From contig PMHN01000193.1 in NCBI GenBank assembly GCA_003156695.1, forward strand, positions 1 to 15,053: a stretch of DNA of 15,053 bases, given 5' to 3'. The position numbers were made by a program, and so were the translations under genes. The notes below the pieces were generated by a model. The model searched no databases and was not told where the DNA came from. It saw only the letters and a program-made list of their open reading frames with translations. The DNA comes from Gammaproteobacteria bacterium. Lineage in GTDB: Bacteria; Pseudomonadota; Gammaproteobacteria; Steroidobacterales; Steroidobacteraceae. How positions within the stretch are numbered: position 1 is the first letter of the stretch; every line of letters begins with the position of its first letter. Positions 7,871 through 15,053 of this stretch are shown one piece after another.

Positions 7871-8617
7871 CTAGGCCGATGCCGGCGGCACTGCGGCGGC
7901 GGTACCGCCACGCAGCTCGCGCTCGACGTCGTCGAGAGAGGTGTGGCGGATGTCCTTGCCGTGCACCATGTAGATGACGTACTCGCTGATGTTCTTGGCG
8001 TGATCGCCGATACGCTCGAGCGAGCGCACCACCCACATCACGTCCAGCGCGCGGCGGATGGTGCGCGGGTCCTCCATCATGAAGGTGATGCTCTGGCGCT
8101 GGATCGCCTCGTATTCCTCGTCCACCAGGCGGTCCTGCCGCGCCACCCGCAGCGCGGACTCAACGTCCATGCGCGCAAACGCATCCAGCGCGTCGTGCAC
8201 CATTTCCGATACCACGCGGCCAAGATGCTTGATTTCGCGGTACTTGTCGGCGGGGCGCTCCATGGTCGCGAGTCTGGAGGCGATGTAGCCGATCTTCTCG
8301 CCCTCATCCCCGATGCGCTCCAGATCGGTGATGGTCTTGATGATCGCGACGATGACGCGCAGATCGCCGGCCGCCGGGGCGCGCGTCGCCAGGATCTTGC
8401 TGCAGTCCTCGTCGATGGCAACCTCCATGTTGTTCACCTGCTGGTCATCGAGTGCTACCGACTCCCCGAGCGAGCTGTCGCCCTCCACCAGCGCGGTAAT
8501 GGCTTTCTGCAGCTGTTGCTCGACGAACCCACCCATGCCGAGCACTTTGCTGCGCACGCGCTCGAGGTCCTCGTTGAACCGGCGCGAGATGTGGTGGCTG
8601 AGATCCGCGGTTTCCAT
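7871..8617 (-). CDS. phoU: Phosphate signalling protein PhoU
   Basis: PhoU connects the PstSCAB transporter with the PhoR kinase and keeps the Pho regulon off when phosphate is ample. The 248 residues form the usual two three-helix bundles, each carrying the metal-binding signature: DLERIGDEGEKI around 98-109 and SLERIGDHAKNI around 199-210. The last 15 residues are a loose Ala/Pro tail. The ATG at 8617 overlaps the glycosyltransferase stop as TGATG and has GGAGA at 8624-8628, which fixes the start over the longer open frame. In many gammaproteobacteria phoU follows pstB. Here it sits about 5.7 kb away, downstream of phoBR and two putative lipid-remodelling genes. Confidence 0.96.
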   Translation of the reverse strand: METADLSHHISRRFNEDLERVRSKVLGMGGFVEQQLQKAITALVEGDSSLGESVALDDQQVNNMEVAIDEDCSKILATRAPAAGDLRVIVAIIKTITDLERIGDEGEKIGYIASRLATMERPADKYREIKHLGRVVSEMVHDALDAFARMDVESALRVARQDRLVDEEYEAIQRQSITFMMEDPRTIRRALDVMWVVRSLERIGDHAKNISEYVIYMVHGKDIRHTSLDDVERELRGGTAAAVPPASA

Positions 8618-9714
8618 CAAACGTCTCCGGCGTCGCTCGTCTGTCTGCGCGCGACAACAGGCGCGATCATAGCGGAACTGCGGCGCACGGCCAGCGTGGC
8701 ACGCAGCGCCCGCGGGATCGGGGCCAGGCCCGCGAGGAACTGCGCGGTCGCCGCCTCCCAGCTGAAGGCGGCGGCGCGCCGCGCGCACACGGCTCGGTCG
8801 AGCCCGAGAGCGGACGTTATCGCGATCGCGAGGTCGGTGTGCAGGACACCGGTCACACCCTGCTCTATCACATCGATCGGGCCCGGCACCGGGAAGGCGG
8901 CCACCGGGACGCCGCACGCCAGGGCCTCGATCATGACGAGGCCGAAGGTGTCGGTCAGACTCGGAAATGCCAGCACATCTGCGCCGGCCAGCAGGCTCGC
9001 GAGCTCATCCCCGAAGCGGTAACCGGTAAAGAACGCCTGTGGGTAGCGCCGCGCCAGTGCGGCGCGCTGCGGACCATCGCCGATCATGACCTTGCTGCCC
9101 GGCAGCGGCAGGCCGAGGAATGCGTGCAGGTTCTTCTCGACCGCGAGCCTGCCGACACACGCGATGATGGGCCGCGGCAGGCCGGCAGGCTCAGGGTGGG
9201 GGGCGAGATTGCGAAAGCGCCTGAGGTCCACCCCGCGGCGCCAGCGGTGCAGGTGCGCAAAGCCCCGCTGGGCGAGCTGGCTCTCGAGACTGGCGCTGCT
9301 GACAAAAGTGCGCGCCGCGGCGCCATGAAAATGCCGCAACCACGCGTAGCTTGCCGCGAGGGGCAGCGGCCAGCGCGCGCGCAGGTATTCCGGGTAGCGG
9401 GTGTGGTACGAGGTGGTGAACGGCAGGCCGTGCGCCCGGCAGTAGCCGCGCACCGCAAGTCCCACCGGTCCCTCGGTGGCGACGTGAATCGCGTGTGGGC
9501 GCAACGCCTGCAGTTGCCGCGCCACGTGCGCGCCGGGCGCGACAGCGAGGCGGATTTCCGGATAGCTCGGACAGGCGATGCTGCGCAGCCCCTGCGGCGA
9601 GATGACGCGCACCTCGTAACCCTGCGCCATGAGCGTGTCCGCCGTTGCCTTGAGGGTGGTGACGACGCCGTTGGTCTGCGGCGCCCAGGCATCGCTTGCG
9701 AGCGCGATCCTCAC
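8617..9714 (-). CDS. GT4-family glycosyltransferase, candidate diacylglycerol glycosyltransferase
   Basis: This 365-residue GT-B fold enzyme resembles the MgtA/SqdX-like branch of family GT4. The N-terminal acceptor half shows the glycine loop NGVVTTL at 15-21 and SYHTRYPEYLRAR at 102-114. The C-terminal donor half shows VGRLAVEKN at 187-195, IGDGP at 211-215 and PSLTDTFGLVMIEALACGVPVAAFP at 251-275. The usual E-x7-E pair appears as D255-x7-E263. It starts with GTG, overlapping the phosphoesterase stop by four bases, and its stop overlaps phoU. From this context and family resemblance I infer that it glycosylates diacylglycerol to make a phosphorus-free membrane lipid. Donor sugar and acceptor cannot be read from the sequence. 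A role in glycan or phosphatidylinositol-type mannoside synthesis is the main alternative. Confidence 0.85.
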   Translation of the reverse strand: MRIALASDAWAPQTNGVVTTLKATADTLMAQGYEVRVISPQGLRSIACPSYPEIRLAVAPGAHVARQLQALRPHAIHVATEGPVGLAVRGYCRAHGLPFTTSYHTRYPEYLRARWPLPLAASYAWLRHFHGAAARTFVSSASLESQLAQRGFAHLHRWRRGVDLRRFRNLAPHPEPAGLPRPIIACVGRLAVEKNLHAFLGLPLPGSKVMIGDGPQRAALARRYPQAFFTGYRFGDELASLLAGADVLAFPSLTDTFGLVMIEALACGVPVAAFPVPGPIDVIEQGVTGVLHTDLAIAITSALGLDRAVCARRAAAFSWEAATAQFLAGLAPIPRALRATLAVRRSSAMIAPVVARRQTSDAGDV

Positions 9715-10499
9715 GCGGCGTCGGCGATAAGGCCGTCGGCGGGTTGGCTCAGGGATTGCGTGACGTTCGGCCAGCGCAGCAGCTTCAGCTCACCGCGACT
9801 GGTCTCGATGAGCGCCGAGCAGCTCTCCACCCAGTCGCCGGTGTTGGCATAGAGCGTGCCATCGATGTGGCACAGGTTGGCGCGGTGGATGTGGCCGCAC
9901 ACGACGCCATCGTAGCCGAAGCGCGCGGCGTGGCGGGCGGCAAGCTGCTCGAACTCACTGATGTAGCGCACGCTCGCGGTGAAACTTAGCTTCATGGGCT
10001 CGCACATCGCCCAGTACGGCTTGCCGAGCATCCGCCGCACGTTATTCACGCCGTGACTGACAGCGACGATCCCGCCGTGCAGCGTGTTGCCTAAGCGGTT
10101 GAGCCAGCGCGGACACGACCCAAGCCCGTCGAACTGGTCGCCGTGCAGCACCAGCAGGCGCGCGCCGCGCGCCGTACGATGAACCCATTCGCGGTGGACC
10201 TCGAACTGTCCCTGCAGCATGCCGGCGAGCACCGCGAGGCTGGCGTCGTGGTTGCCCGGGATGTAGATGAGGCGCGTGCCGGCGCGCTGACACGCCAGCA
10301 GCGTCCGCACGACCTGCGTGTGCTCCGCGGTCCAGAACGCGCGCCGCGCCAGGCTCAGGGCGTCGACGATGTCCCCGACCAGCACGATGCTCTGCGCCTC
10401 GATGCCATGCAGGAACTCGTTGAGTTCCCTGACGCGCGCGTGTCTGAACCCTAAGTGGATGTCTGAGAGAAACAGCGTGCGGACCGTGGGTTTGGCCAT
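9711..10499 (-). CDS. Metallophosphoesterase, PlcP-like (putative phospholipase C)
   Basis: This 262-residue calcineurin-type enzyme has every metal-site motif: D13-x-H15 (SDIHLG), G42-D43-x2-D46 (VGDIVD), GNHD at 82-85, HGD at 119-121 and GHIH at 202-205, then GDWVESCSALIE at 221-232. The GNHD and GDWVES motifs resemble the PlcP/UDP-2,3-diacylglucosamine pyrophosphatase-like proteins. True LpxH has GNRDFLLG and lacks GDWVES. Rhizobial PlcP is a PhoB-controlled phospholipase C that releases diacylglycerol from phospholipids under phosphate starvation. There is no signal peptide, so it is probably cytoplasmic or peripheral on the inner membrane. It is coupled to the next gene by a four-base overlap. 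Database tools may label it LpxH-like; I rate PlcP-like as more likely. Confidence 0.8.
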   Translation of the reverse strand: MAKPTVRTLFLSDIHLGFRHARVRELNEFLHGIEAQSIVLVGDIVDALSLARRAFWTAEHTQVVRTLLACQRAGTRLIYIPGNHDASLAVLAGMLQGQFEVHREWVHRTARGARLLVLHGDQFDGLGSCPRWLNRLGNTLHGGIVAVSHGVNNVRRMLGKPYWAMCEPMKLSFTASVRYISEFEQLAARHAARFGYDGVVCGHIHRANLCHIDGTLYANTGDWVESCSALIETSRGELKLLRWPNVTQSLSQPADGLIADAA

Positions 10500-10546
10500 C
10501 TGCGGCTCGTCCGAAAGCTCCTGGTTGGACGGCTTAAGGGTCGCCC

Positions 10547-10576
10547 GCCGCAGTGTCGATTCTGTGACAGTGCGGC
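10547..10576. promoter_or_regulatory. Hairpin and candidate PhoB site between phoR and the phosphoesterase gene
   Basis: An 11-bp inverted repeat with one mismatch (10547-10557 and 10566-10576) encloses an 8-base loop. Inside it, 10553-10570 on the minus strand reads CTGTCACAGAATCGACAC, which matches the Pho box consensus at 13 of 18 positions, with a nearly perfect first half (6 of 7). Two readings compete: a PhoB site for the phosphoesterase-glycosyltransferase-phoU genes, or a structured RNA element or terminator after phoR. T-rich sequence follows only on the plus strand, where no gene needs termination. Confidence 0.4.
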
Positions 10577-10614
10577 TAAATCTTTCTTACGAATTAGCAG
10601 GTTGCAGAGAAAAG

Positions 10615-11943
10615 TTAAGCCGTTGCAGCGCTTGCGGCCTGGGTGACGGGAAGAATGCGCGCCGGCGGGAAATGGCAGGTAAAGGTGCTGCCCTCCCCGA
10701 GGCGGCTTTGCACCTCGAGGGTGCCGCCATGCCGCTGCAGCACGTGCTTCACGATCGCGAGCCCGAGACCCGAGCCCCCGGTGGCGCGTGAGCGACCCGC
10801 ATCCACGCGGTAAAAGCGCTCGGTGAGGCGCGGGATGTGTTCGGGAGGAATGCCGATGCCCGTGTCACTGACGGCGAAATGACCGCCCTCCTTGTCCACC
10901 CACCAGCGCATCTCCAGCGAGCCCTCGCTGCCGGTGTACTTGGCGGCGTTGTCCACCAGGTTGGAAAACGCGGAAGTGATTTCGGATTCGCTTCCCAGGA
11001 GCCGTGCGGCGGAGTCGATCCGCACCCGCACGTCGCGCGGACGCACGCTCCTCGCCACGACATCCTTGCGCAACAGCCCGATGAGCGCCGCCACATCCAG
11101 CGCTTCGCCGACCACCGCTTCGTTGCCTTCCTCGAGCCGCGACAGCTCGATGAGATCACGGATGATGGCCGTCATGCGCACGGCCTGGCGGCGCATCTCC
11201 ATTACCGGTGCCTCAAGCCCCGGGTCCAGTGCCGGATCTGCGCCGAGCGTTTCGAGGTAGCCCGAAATCACGGTGAGCGGCGAGCGCAGCTCATGGGAGG
11301 CATTGGCGACGAAGTCGCGGCGCACCGCCTCCAGGCGCATCTGGCGCGACACATCGCTCACCAGCAGCAGCAGCTGACCGTCGCCGTAGGGGGCGACCTG
11401 CAGCGACAGGTATGAGTCCTCGCCGTTCATCGGGCGGATGACAACCGGCGTGGAGTAGTCGCTACCCGCGAGGTAACGCACGAACTCCGGCTCGCGCAAC
11501 AGGTTCTCGATGCGCATCCCCAGGTCCGCCGTGCGGCGCAGGTTCAGCAGCCGCGCGGCCATGCGGTTGAACCACATGATCTCGCGCTGCGCGTTGAGGA
11601 TGACGACGCCGTTGGGCAGTGCCGCGGTGGAGCGCTGCAGCTGGCGCATGAGTTGCACGAAGCGCTGTTTATGGAAGCGCTTACGGCGGTGCAGCCGCAC
11701 GATCTGCGCGATGATCTCGCCCCATACGCCGCCGACGTTGGGCGGGTCGGCGTAGTTACGGTGGCGCAGCCACCATTCCACGCGGAACAGGTTGGCCAGC
11801 ACCCACGCCAGGTGCAGCGTGAGCGCACACGCGAGTCCCGCCCACGGGTGCCGCCCCACCAGCCAGCCAGCGCCGGCGCCGACGAGTACGGTCCCGAGCA
11901 ATCGACCCGCCGCGAACCACCATGCCTGCGTCGCGGGTTGCAT
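10615..11943 (-). CDS. phoR: Phosphate regulon sensor histidine kinase PhoR
   Basis: PhoR is the membrane kinase that phosphorylates PhoB when phosphate is scarce. The 442 residues begin with two membrane segments (about 8-30 and 34-54), without a large periplasmic domain, as in other PhoR proteins that sense through Pst and PhoU. A charged region and a PAS-like domain follow (about 95-200, with LPNGVVILNAQREIMWFN). The dimerization domain has phospho-acceptor H217 in NASHELRSPLT. The ATPase domain shows NLVDNAAKYT at 328-337, DTGIGIPPEH at 360-369 and GGSGLGLAIVKH at 389-400. The gene starts 23 bases after phoB, with no clear terminator between, so the two form a phoBR operon. Confidence 0.96.
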   Translation of the reverse strand: MQPATQAWWFAAGRLLGTVLVGAGAGWLVGRHPWAGLACALTLHLAWVLANLFRVEWWLRHRNYADPPNVGGVWGEIIAQIVRLHRRKRFHKQRFVQLMRQLQRSTAALPNGVVILNAQREIMWFNRMAARLLNLRRTADLGMRIENLLREPEFVRYLAGSDYSTPVVIRPMNGEDSYLSLQVAPYGDGQLLLLVSDVSRQMRLEAVRRDFVANASHELRSPLTVISGYLETLGADPALDPGLEAPVMEMRRQAVRMTAIIRDLIELSRLEEGNEAVVGEALDVAALIGLLRKDVVARSVRPRDVRVRIDSAARLLGSESEITSAFSNLVDNAAKYTGSEGSLEMRWWVDKEGGHFAVSDTGIGIPPEHIPRLTERFYRVDAGRSRATGGSGLGLAIVKHVLQRHGGTLEVQSRLGEGSTFTCHFPPARILPVTQAASAATA

Positions 11944-11966
11944 GTGATTGAACTTCTAAGGCTCTC

Positions 11967-12662
11967 TTACACCGTGCGCGCCGAAAAGCGGTAACCGGAG
12001 CCGCGCACGGTTTGGACAAAGCGATCGTACCCGAATTCCTCGAGCGCCTTGCGCAGGCGGCGAATGTGCACGTCAATGGTCCGCTCCTCCACGTACACGT
12101 TGCCGCCCCAGATGCGATCGAGCAGCTGATCGCGGGTGTAGACCCGCTCCGGATGCGTCATGAAGAATTCGAGCATGCGGTACTCGGTGGGCCCGAGCCC
12201 CACGGTCCGATCGCCCACCATGACGCGGTGACTTCCCTGGTCGAGAGCGAGTCCTTCGAACTCCAGAAGTTCCTCCACGGCGCCCGATCCGCTGCGGCGC
12301 AGGACCGCATGGATGCGCGCCAGCAATTCACGCGGCGAGAAGGGCTTGGTGATGTAGTCGTCAGCACCGCCTTCGAGACCCGCCACTTTGTCGCCTTCTT
12401 CGGAGCGCGCCGTCAATAGAATGATGGGCAGCTCACGCGTTTCGCGGTCGCGCTTGAGTGCCCGAGTGAGCTCAAGCCCGCTCATGTCGGGCAGCATCCA
12501 ATCCACCAGCATGAGATCCGGACGACGGTCGGCGAGCGCCGCGCGGGCGCCGCGACAGTCCTCCGCCTCGCGCACATCGAAGCCGGCGCGCTTGAGGCCG
12601 AAGGCGATCATCTCCCTGATCGGCCGCTCGTCCTCCACGATCAAAACCTGTTTCGAGCTCAT
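11967..12662 (-). CDS. phoB: Phosphate regulon response regulator PhoB
   Basis: PhoB is the OmpR-type activator that binds Pho boxes when phosphorylated by PhoR. From the ATG at 12662 it has 231 residues. The receiver domain shows the acidic pair E10/D11 in VLIVEDE, phospho-acceptor D54 in LVDWMLPD, T84 and K106 in [14 protein letters not shown]. The winged-helix domain (about 130-229) carries recognition helix [17 protein letters not shown] and ends VRGSGYRFS. An in-frame ATG at 12716 would add 18 residues that do not look like PhoB, so the shorter start, beginning [12 protein letters not shown], is chosen. Neither start has a good ribosome binding site. PhoB is the expected regulator of the triple box before pstS. 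Confidence 0.96.
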   Translation of the reverse strand: MSSKQVLIVEDERPIREMIAFGLKRAGFDVREAEDCRGARAALADRRPDLMLVDWMLPDMSGLELTRALKRDRETRELPIILLTARSEEGDKVAGLEGGADDYITKPFSPRELLARIHAVLRRSGSGAVEELLEFEGLALDQGSHRVMVGDRTVGLGPTEYRMLEFFMTHPERVYTRDQLLDRIWGGNVYVEERTIDVHIRRLRKALEEFGYDRFVQTVRGSGYRFSARTV

Positions 12663-12737
12663 TCGTTGGCTACGTGCATGGGGGAATATTACAGGGGCAC
12701 TGTGTTGCAGATTCATGACGCGCAGGAAGAATCCATT

Positions 12738-13427
12738 TCAAATCCGTGACGTGCGTGTGACGTCGTCGCGCACATAGACCGGAAGCGCCTCCTGCGCCTC
12801 CACAGTGAGCCCCGCGAGCGCCGCAGGCCAGGCGAGGCGGGCAATTTCGATCGCGCGGGGCAAGAGCTCCTCCTGGACGCTGCCAAAACCGCCATTAAGG
12901 GAGATCTTGAGCTCCGGGTAGACGCGAAAGCCCTGCCCCGCCGCACCGATCGCCCCGCGCCAGGCCGCGGGCAGTTCGACTTCGCCGGCGCGACCGACGT
13001 TCTCGGGGCCTACGAGGCTCGCAAGTCCGTCCGTGCCGCGGTCGAAGCAGGCCCAGTAAACCTCCTGCATGCGCGCATCCTGGCACACGAGCACATGGTC
13101 AAGCTGGCGGACCTCATCGAATGCGCGCTGCGCAATTGCACTAAGGTCCGAAACCGGCACCACCGGCAGCTGCGCCGCGAAGGCGAGTCCCTGCGCGACG
13201 CTCGCCGCGAGGCGCACGCCGGTAAATGCACCCGGTCCGCGGCCAAATGCCAGCGCGCCCACCTCATTGAGCCCGATACCCGCTTCGGCCAGCACGGCAT
13301 CGATCATCGATAAAATATGCTCGGCGTGTCCGCGCTCGGTCAGAAGTTCGCGCGTGATCGCAGCGTCCGCCGACAATAGCGCGGTCGAACACGCCTGCGT
13401 CGCCGTGTCGAGGGCCAGAATCCTCAT
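12738..13427 (-). CDS. tsaB: tRNA threonylcarbamoyladenosine biosynthesis protein TsaB
   Basis: TsaB (formerly YeaZ) partners with TsaD and TsaE to attach threonylcarbamoyl to A37 of tRNAs that read ANN codons. It is an ASKHA-fold protein that scaffolds TsaD rather than catalysing the transfer. The 229 residues show the N-terminal strand ILALDTATQACSTAL and the family hallmark FGRGPGAFTGVRLA at 61-74, close to the standard GPGSFTGLR. Length agrees with the family. The ATG overlaps the yoaA stop by four bases (ATGA), so the pair is probably coupled. tsaB next to yoaA is also the Escherichia coli arrangement, which supports both calls. Its last codons may contain a weak PhoB site for the following phoB gene. 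Confidence 0.95.
   Translation of the reverse strand: MRILALDTATQACSTALLSADAAITRELLTERGHAEHILSMIDAVLAEAGIGLNEVGALAFGRGPGAFTGVRLAASVAQGLAFAAQLPVVPVSDLSAIAQRAFDEVRQLDHVLVCQDARMQEVYWACFDRGTDGLASLVGPENVGRAGEVELPAAWRGAIGAAGQGFRVYPELKISLNGGFGSVQEELLPRAIEIARLAWPAALAGLTVEAQEALPVYVRDDVTRTSRI
12746..12763 (-). promoter_or_regulatory. Weak candidate PhoB site upstream of phoB
   Basis: ACGTCAC occurs twice on the minus strand with the 11-base period of a Pho box (12757-12763 and 12746-12752). It lies inside the last codons of tsaB, 84 bases before the phoB ATG. Only about 10 of 18 consensus positions match. It may be chance, or an autoregulatory site; TAATAT at 12686-12691 could serve as a -10. Confidence 0.25.
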
Positions 13428-15053
13428 GCCGGCTGCGCGGCGTGGGCAAACCTGCGTGCGCCCGCGTGCCGGCGCAGAAATTTGAGCGCCTCATCGACCT
13501 CGCGCGTGATGCGCATGGGCGGCAGCGCGGCGAGAAAAACTTTGCCGTAGCTCCTGCCCGTGAGCCGCGGGTCGCAGATGGCGACGGCGCCAAAGTCATC
13601 TTCGCTGCGGATCAAACGGCCGACGCCCTGCTTCAAAGCAAGCGCAGCCTCCGGCAATTGATAGTCGCGAAAGGCATTGCCGCCCTGCATCTGCAGATGC
13701 TCGACGCGCGCCTTGACCAGAGGATCCTCGGGTGAGGCAAATGGGAGCTTATCGATGATGACGAGCCGCAGCGCCTCGCCTTGGACGTCGACACCCTCCC
13801 AAAAGCTCGCGGTGCCGAGGAGCACTCCGTCGCCGTCGGCGCGAAAATCCTCCAGCAGCCGCTCACGCGGCGCCTCGCCCTGCACGTACAAGCGGTGCGG
13901 CGCCGGATCACCCCAGTGCGTGCGCAGCAGCGTTGCGGCGCGCGCGAGCGCCCGATGACTCGTGAAGAGCACGAAGGCACCCCCGTGCGATGCGTCGATC
14001 AACGGCAATGCCGTCGCGATCACCGCCTCGACGTGCGCTGGACTTCCCGGATCCGGCAGTCCCGCAGGCAAATATAGGAGCCCCTGGTGCGCGTAGTCGA
14101 AGGGGCTGTCGATTTTAAGTTCCTCGGCGTCCGCAAATCCCAGCCGGTTCGAGAAATGACTGAACTCCTCGCCCACCGAGAGCGTAGCTGAGGTAAAGAT
14201 CCACGCGCAGTGATGCGCACGCAGCAGTGTCTGAAAGCGCTCCGCGATATCAAATGGCAGGAGCGTCAATGCAAAGCCGCGCGGCGAAGTTTCCACCGTG
14301 CGTGCCCCCTGCGCGCTGCCTGCGGCGGCAATGCTCTCAAGCGCCGCGGCAAGCTCCCCCGCACGCGCACCGATGTGGGCGAGCGGCGTGTCGGTTCCCG
14401 CGGCAATGAGCTCGCTCCCGAGCACGAAGAGGCATTGCGCAAGCTGCAGGGCTGTCGCGGCGAACTCGAGCGGCATCTCCGACCAGGCGACACGCGCCGC
14501 GACTGGCGGCAGTTCCAGCGCGAGGGTACGCAGGCTCTCCTCGACCTCGCCGAGCGATCGTGCGATGCGCTCGGTGCTATTTGCCGAGACAGCGCCGGCC
14601 GGCCCCTGTCCGGCGTTTTCCAATTCGATGCGCACGCCCTTCAACACGCCCTCGATCCGGCGGCTGCTGAAGTTTGCCCCAAGAAACTGGGTCGCAAGAT
14701 CCGGCAGCTGATGCGCCTCATCCAGAATGAGGGCATCGGCGGAACCTAAGATGTCGCCGAATCCGTCCTCCTTCAAAACAAGATCCGCGAGCAGGAGGTG
14801 GTGGTTCACGATTACGATGTCGGCTTCCTGCGCCGCGCGCCGTGCGGAGGCCACGTGGCAGCGCGAAAAATCCTCGCAGTGAACGCCGACGCAATTGTCG
14901 CGGGTCGATGTAACGGTAGGCCAGATCGGATGCGAATCCGAAAGCCCGCGCACCTCAGCCAGATCACCCGAACGGGTCAGCCGCGACCAGCGTCTCACCC
15001 GTTCAAGCGCCCGATCCGCGCGGGCACTGCTGTCCAGTTCCAGCTGCGCTTGC
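13424..15053 (-). CDS. yoaA: XPD/Rad3-like iron-sulfur DNA helicase YoaA (5' end beyond window)
   Basis: This is a superfamily 2, 5'-to-3' helicase of the DinG/YoaA type, which acts in DNA damage tolerance. In Escherichia coli YoaA works with the HolC subunit of the clamp loader. About 542 codons are visible and the frame is still open at the right edge, so the N-terminal Walker A region is missing. A GTG at 14998 is internal, because the upstream codons continue the family pattern. Three of the four iron-sulfur cysteines are visible (NCVGVHCEDFSRC near 14870-14895). The DEAH box is in ALILDEAHQLPD near 14715, SATLS lies further on, and motif VI is QGVGRLIRSEDDFGAV. It overlaps tsaB by four bases. 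DinG is the alternative, but the tsaB neighbour favours YoaA. Confidence 0.93.
   Translation of the reverse strand, partial: QAQLELDSSARADRALERVRRWSRLTRSGDLAEVRGLSDSHPIWPTVTSTRDNCVGVHCEDFSRCHVASARRAAQEADIVIVNHHLLLADLVLKEDGFGDILGSADALILDEAHQLPDLATQFLGANFSSRRIEGVLKGVRIELENAGQGPAGAVSANSTERIARSLGEVEESLRTLALELPPVAARVAWSEMPLEFAATALQLAQCLFVLGSELIAAGTDTPLAHIGARAGELAAALESIAAAGSAQGARTVETSPRGFALTLLPFDIAERFQTLLRAHHCAWIFTSATLSVGEEFSHFSNRLGFADAEELKIDSPFDYAHQGLLYLPAGLPDPGSPAHVEAVIATALPLIDASHGGAFVLFTSHRALARAATLLRTHWGDPAPHRLYVQGEAPRERLLEDFRADGDGVLLGTASFWEGVDVQGEALRLVIIDKLPFASPEDPLVKARVEHLQMQGGNAFRDYQLPEAALALKQGVGRLIRSEDDFGAVAICDPRLTGRSYGKVFLAALPPMRITREVDEALKFLRRHAGARRFAHAAQPA

Noticed and set aside
8618..8917. 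N-terminal extension of phoU to 8917
   Set aside because: It would overlap the glycosyltransferase by 300 bases; the ATG at 8617 has a ribosome binding site and gives the standard PhoU length.
7826..9022. Long plus-strand open frame opposite phoU and the glycosyltransferase
   Set aside because: Antisense shadow of two well-supported genes, with no family motifs.
9711..10499. LpxH of lipid A synthesis
   Set aside because: The fold is related, but the motifs GNHD and GDWVESC differ from the GNRDFLLG pattern of gammaproteobacterial LpxH, and the setting is a phosphate operon. Kept as an alternative only.
12663..12716. Longer phoB start at 12716
   Set aside because: The added 18 residues do not resemble PhoB N-termini, and the shorter protein begins in the standard way just before VLIVEDE.

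Overview
The window is GC-rich bacterial DNA, almost wholly coding. YoaA next to TsaB, a PhoB/PhoR/PhoU set, PstSCAB, DsbB and a DapE of the Escherichia/Haemophilus type suggest a gammaproteobacterium. The genus cannot be named from this sequence. No tRNA, rRNA or CRISPR array was seen, and no gene-free stretch exceeds about 230 bases.

Layout from right to left, since every gene except dapE lies on the minus strand. A YoaA-type DNA helicase, cut by the right window edge, overlaps tsaB. After 75 bases come phoB and phoR. After a further 115 bases, which hold a hairpin and a possible PhoB site, come a PlcP-like metallophosphoesterase, a GT4 glycosyltransferase and phoU. These three overlap by 1 to 4 bases and look translationally coupled. 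dsbB follows 22 bases later. dapE on the plus strand converges on dsbB with a 29-base overlap and diverges from pstS. The pstS-pstC-pstA-pstB-pstB operon then runs to the left. It has two tandem ATPase genes and is preceded by a clear triple PhoB box. An intact IS30-family element follows 28 bases after the last pstB, and a terminator-like hairpin lies at the left edge.

How it fits together: PstSCAB imports phosphate, PhoU links transporter state to PhoR, and PhoR phosphorylates PhoB, which activates the pst promoter. The most interesting part is the phosphoesterase-glycosyltransferase pair between phoR and phoU. By family it resembles phosphorus-stress lipid remodelling, in which a phospholipase C of the PlcP type frees diacylglycerol and a glycosyltransferase turns it into a phosphorus-free glycolipid. 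Its coupling to phoU would place membrane phosphate recycling inside the phosphate-sensing operon. That function is inferred from motifs and context and is not demonstrated here.
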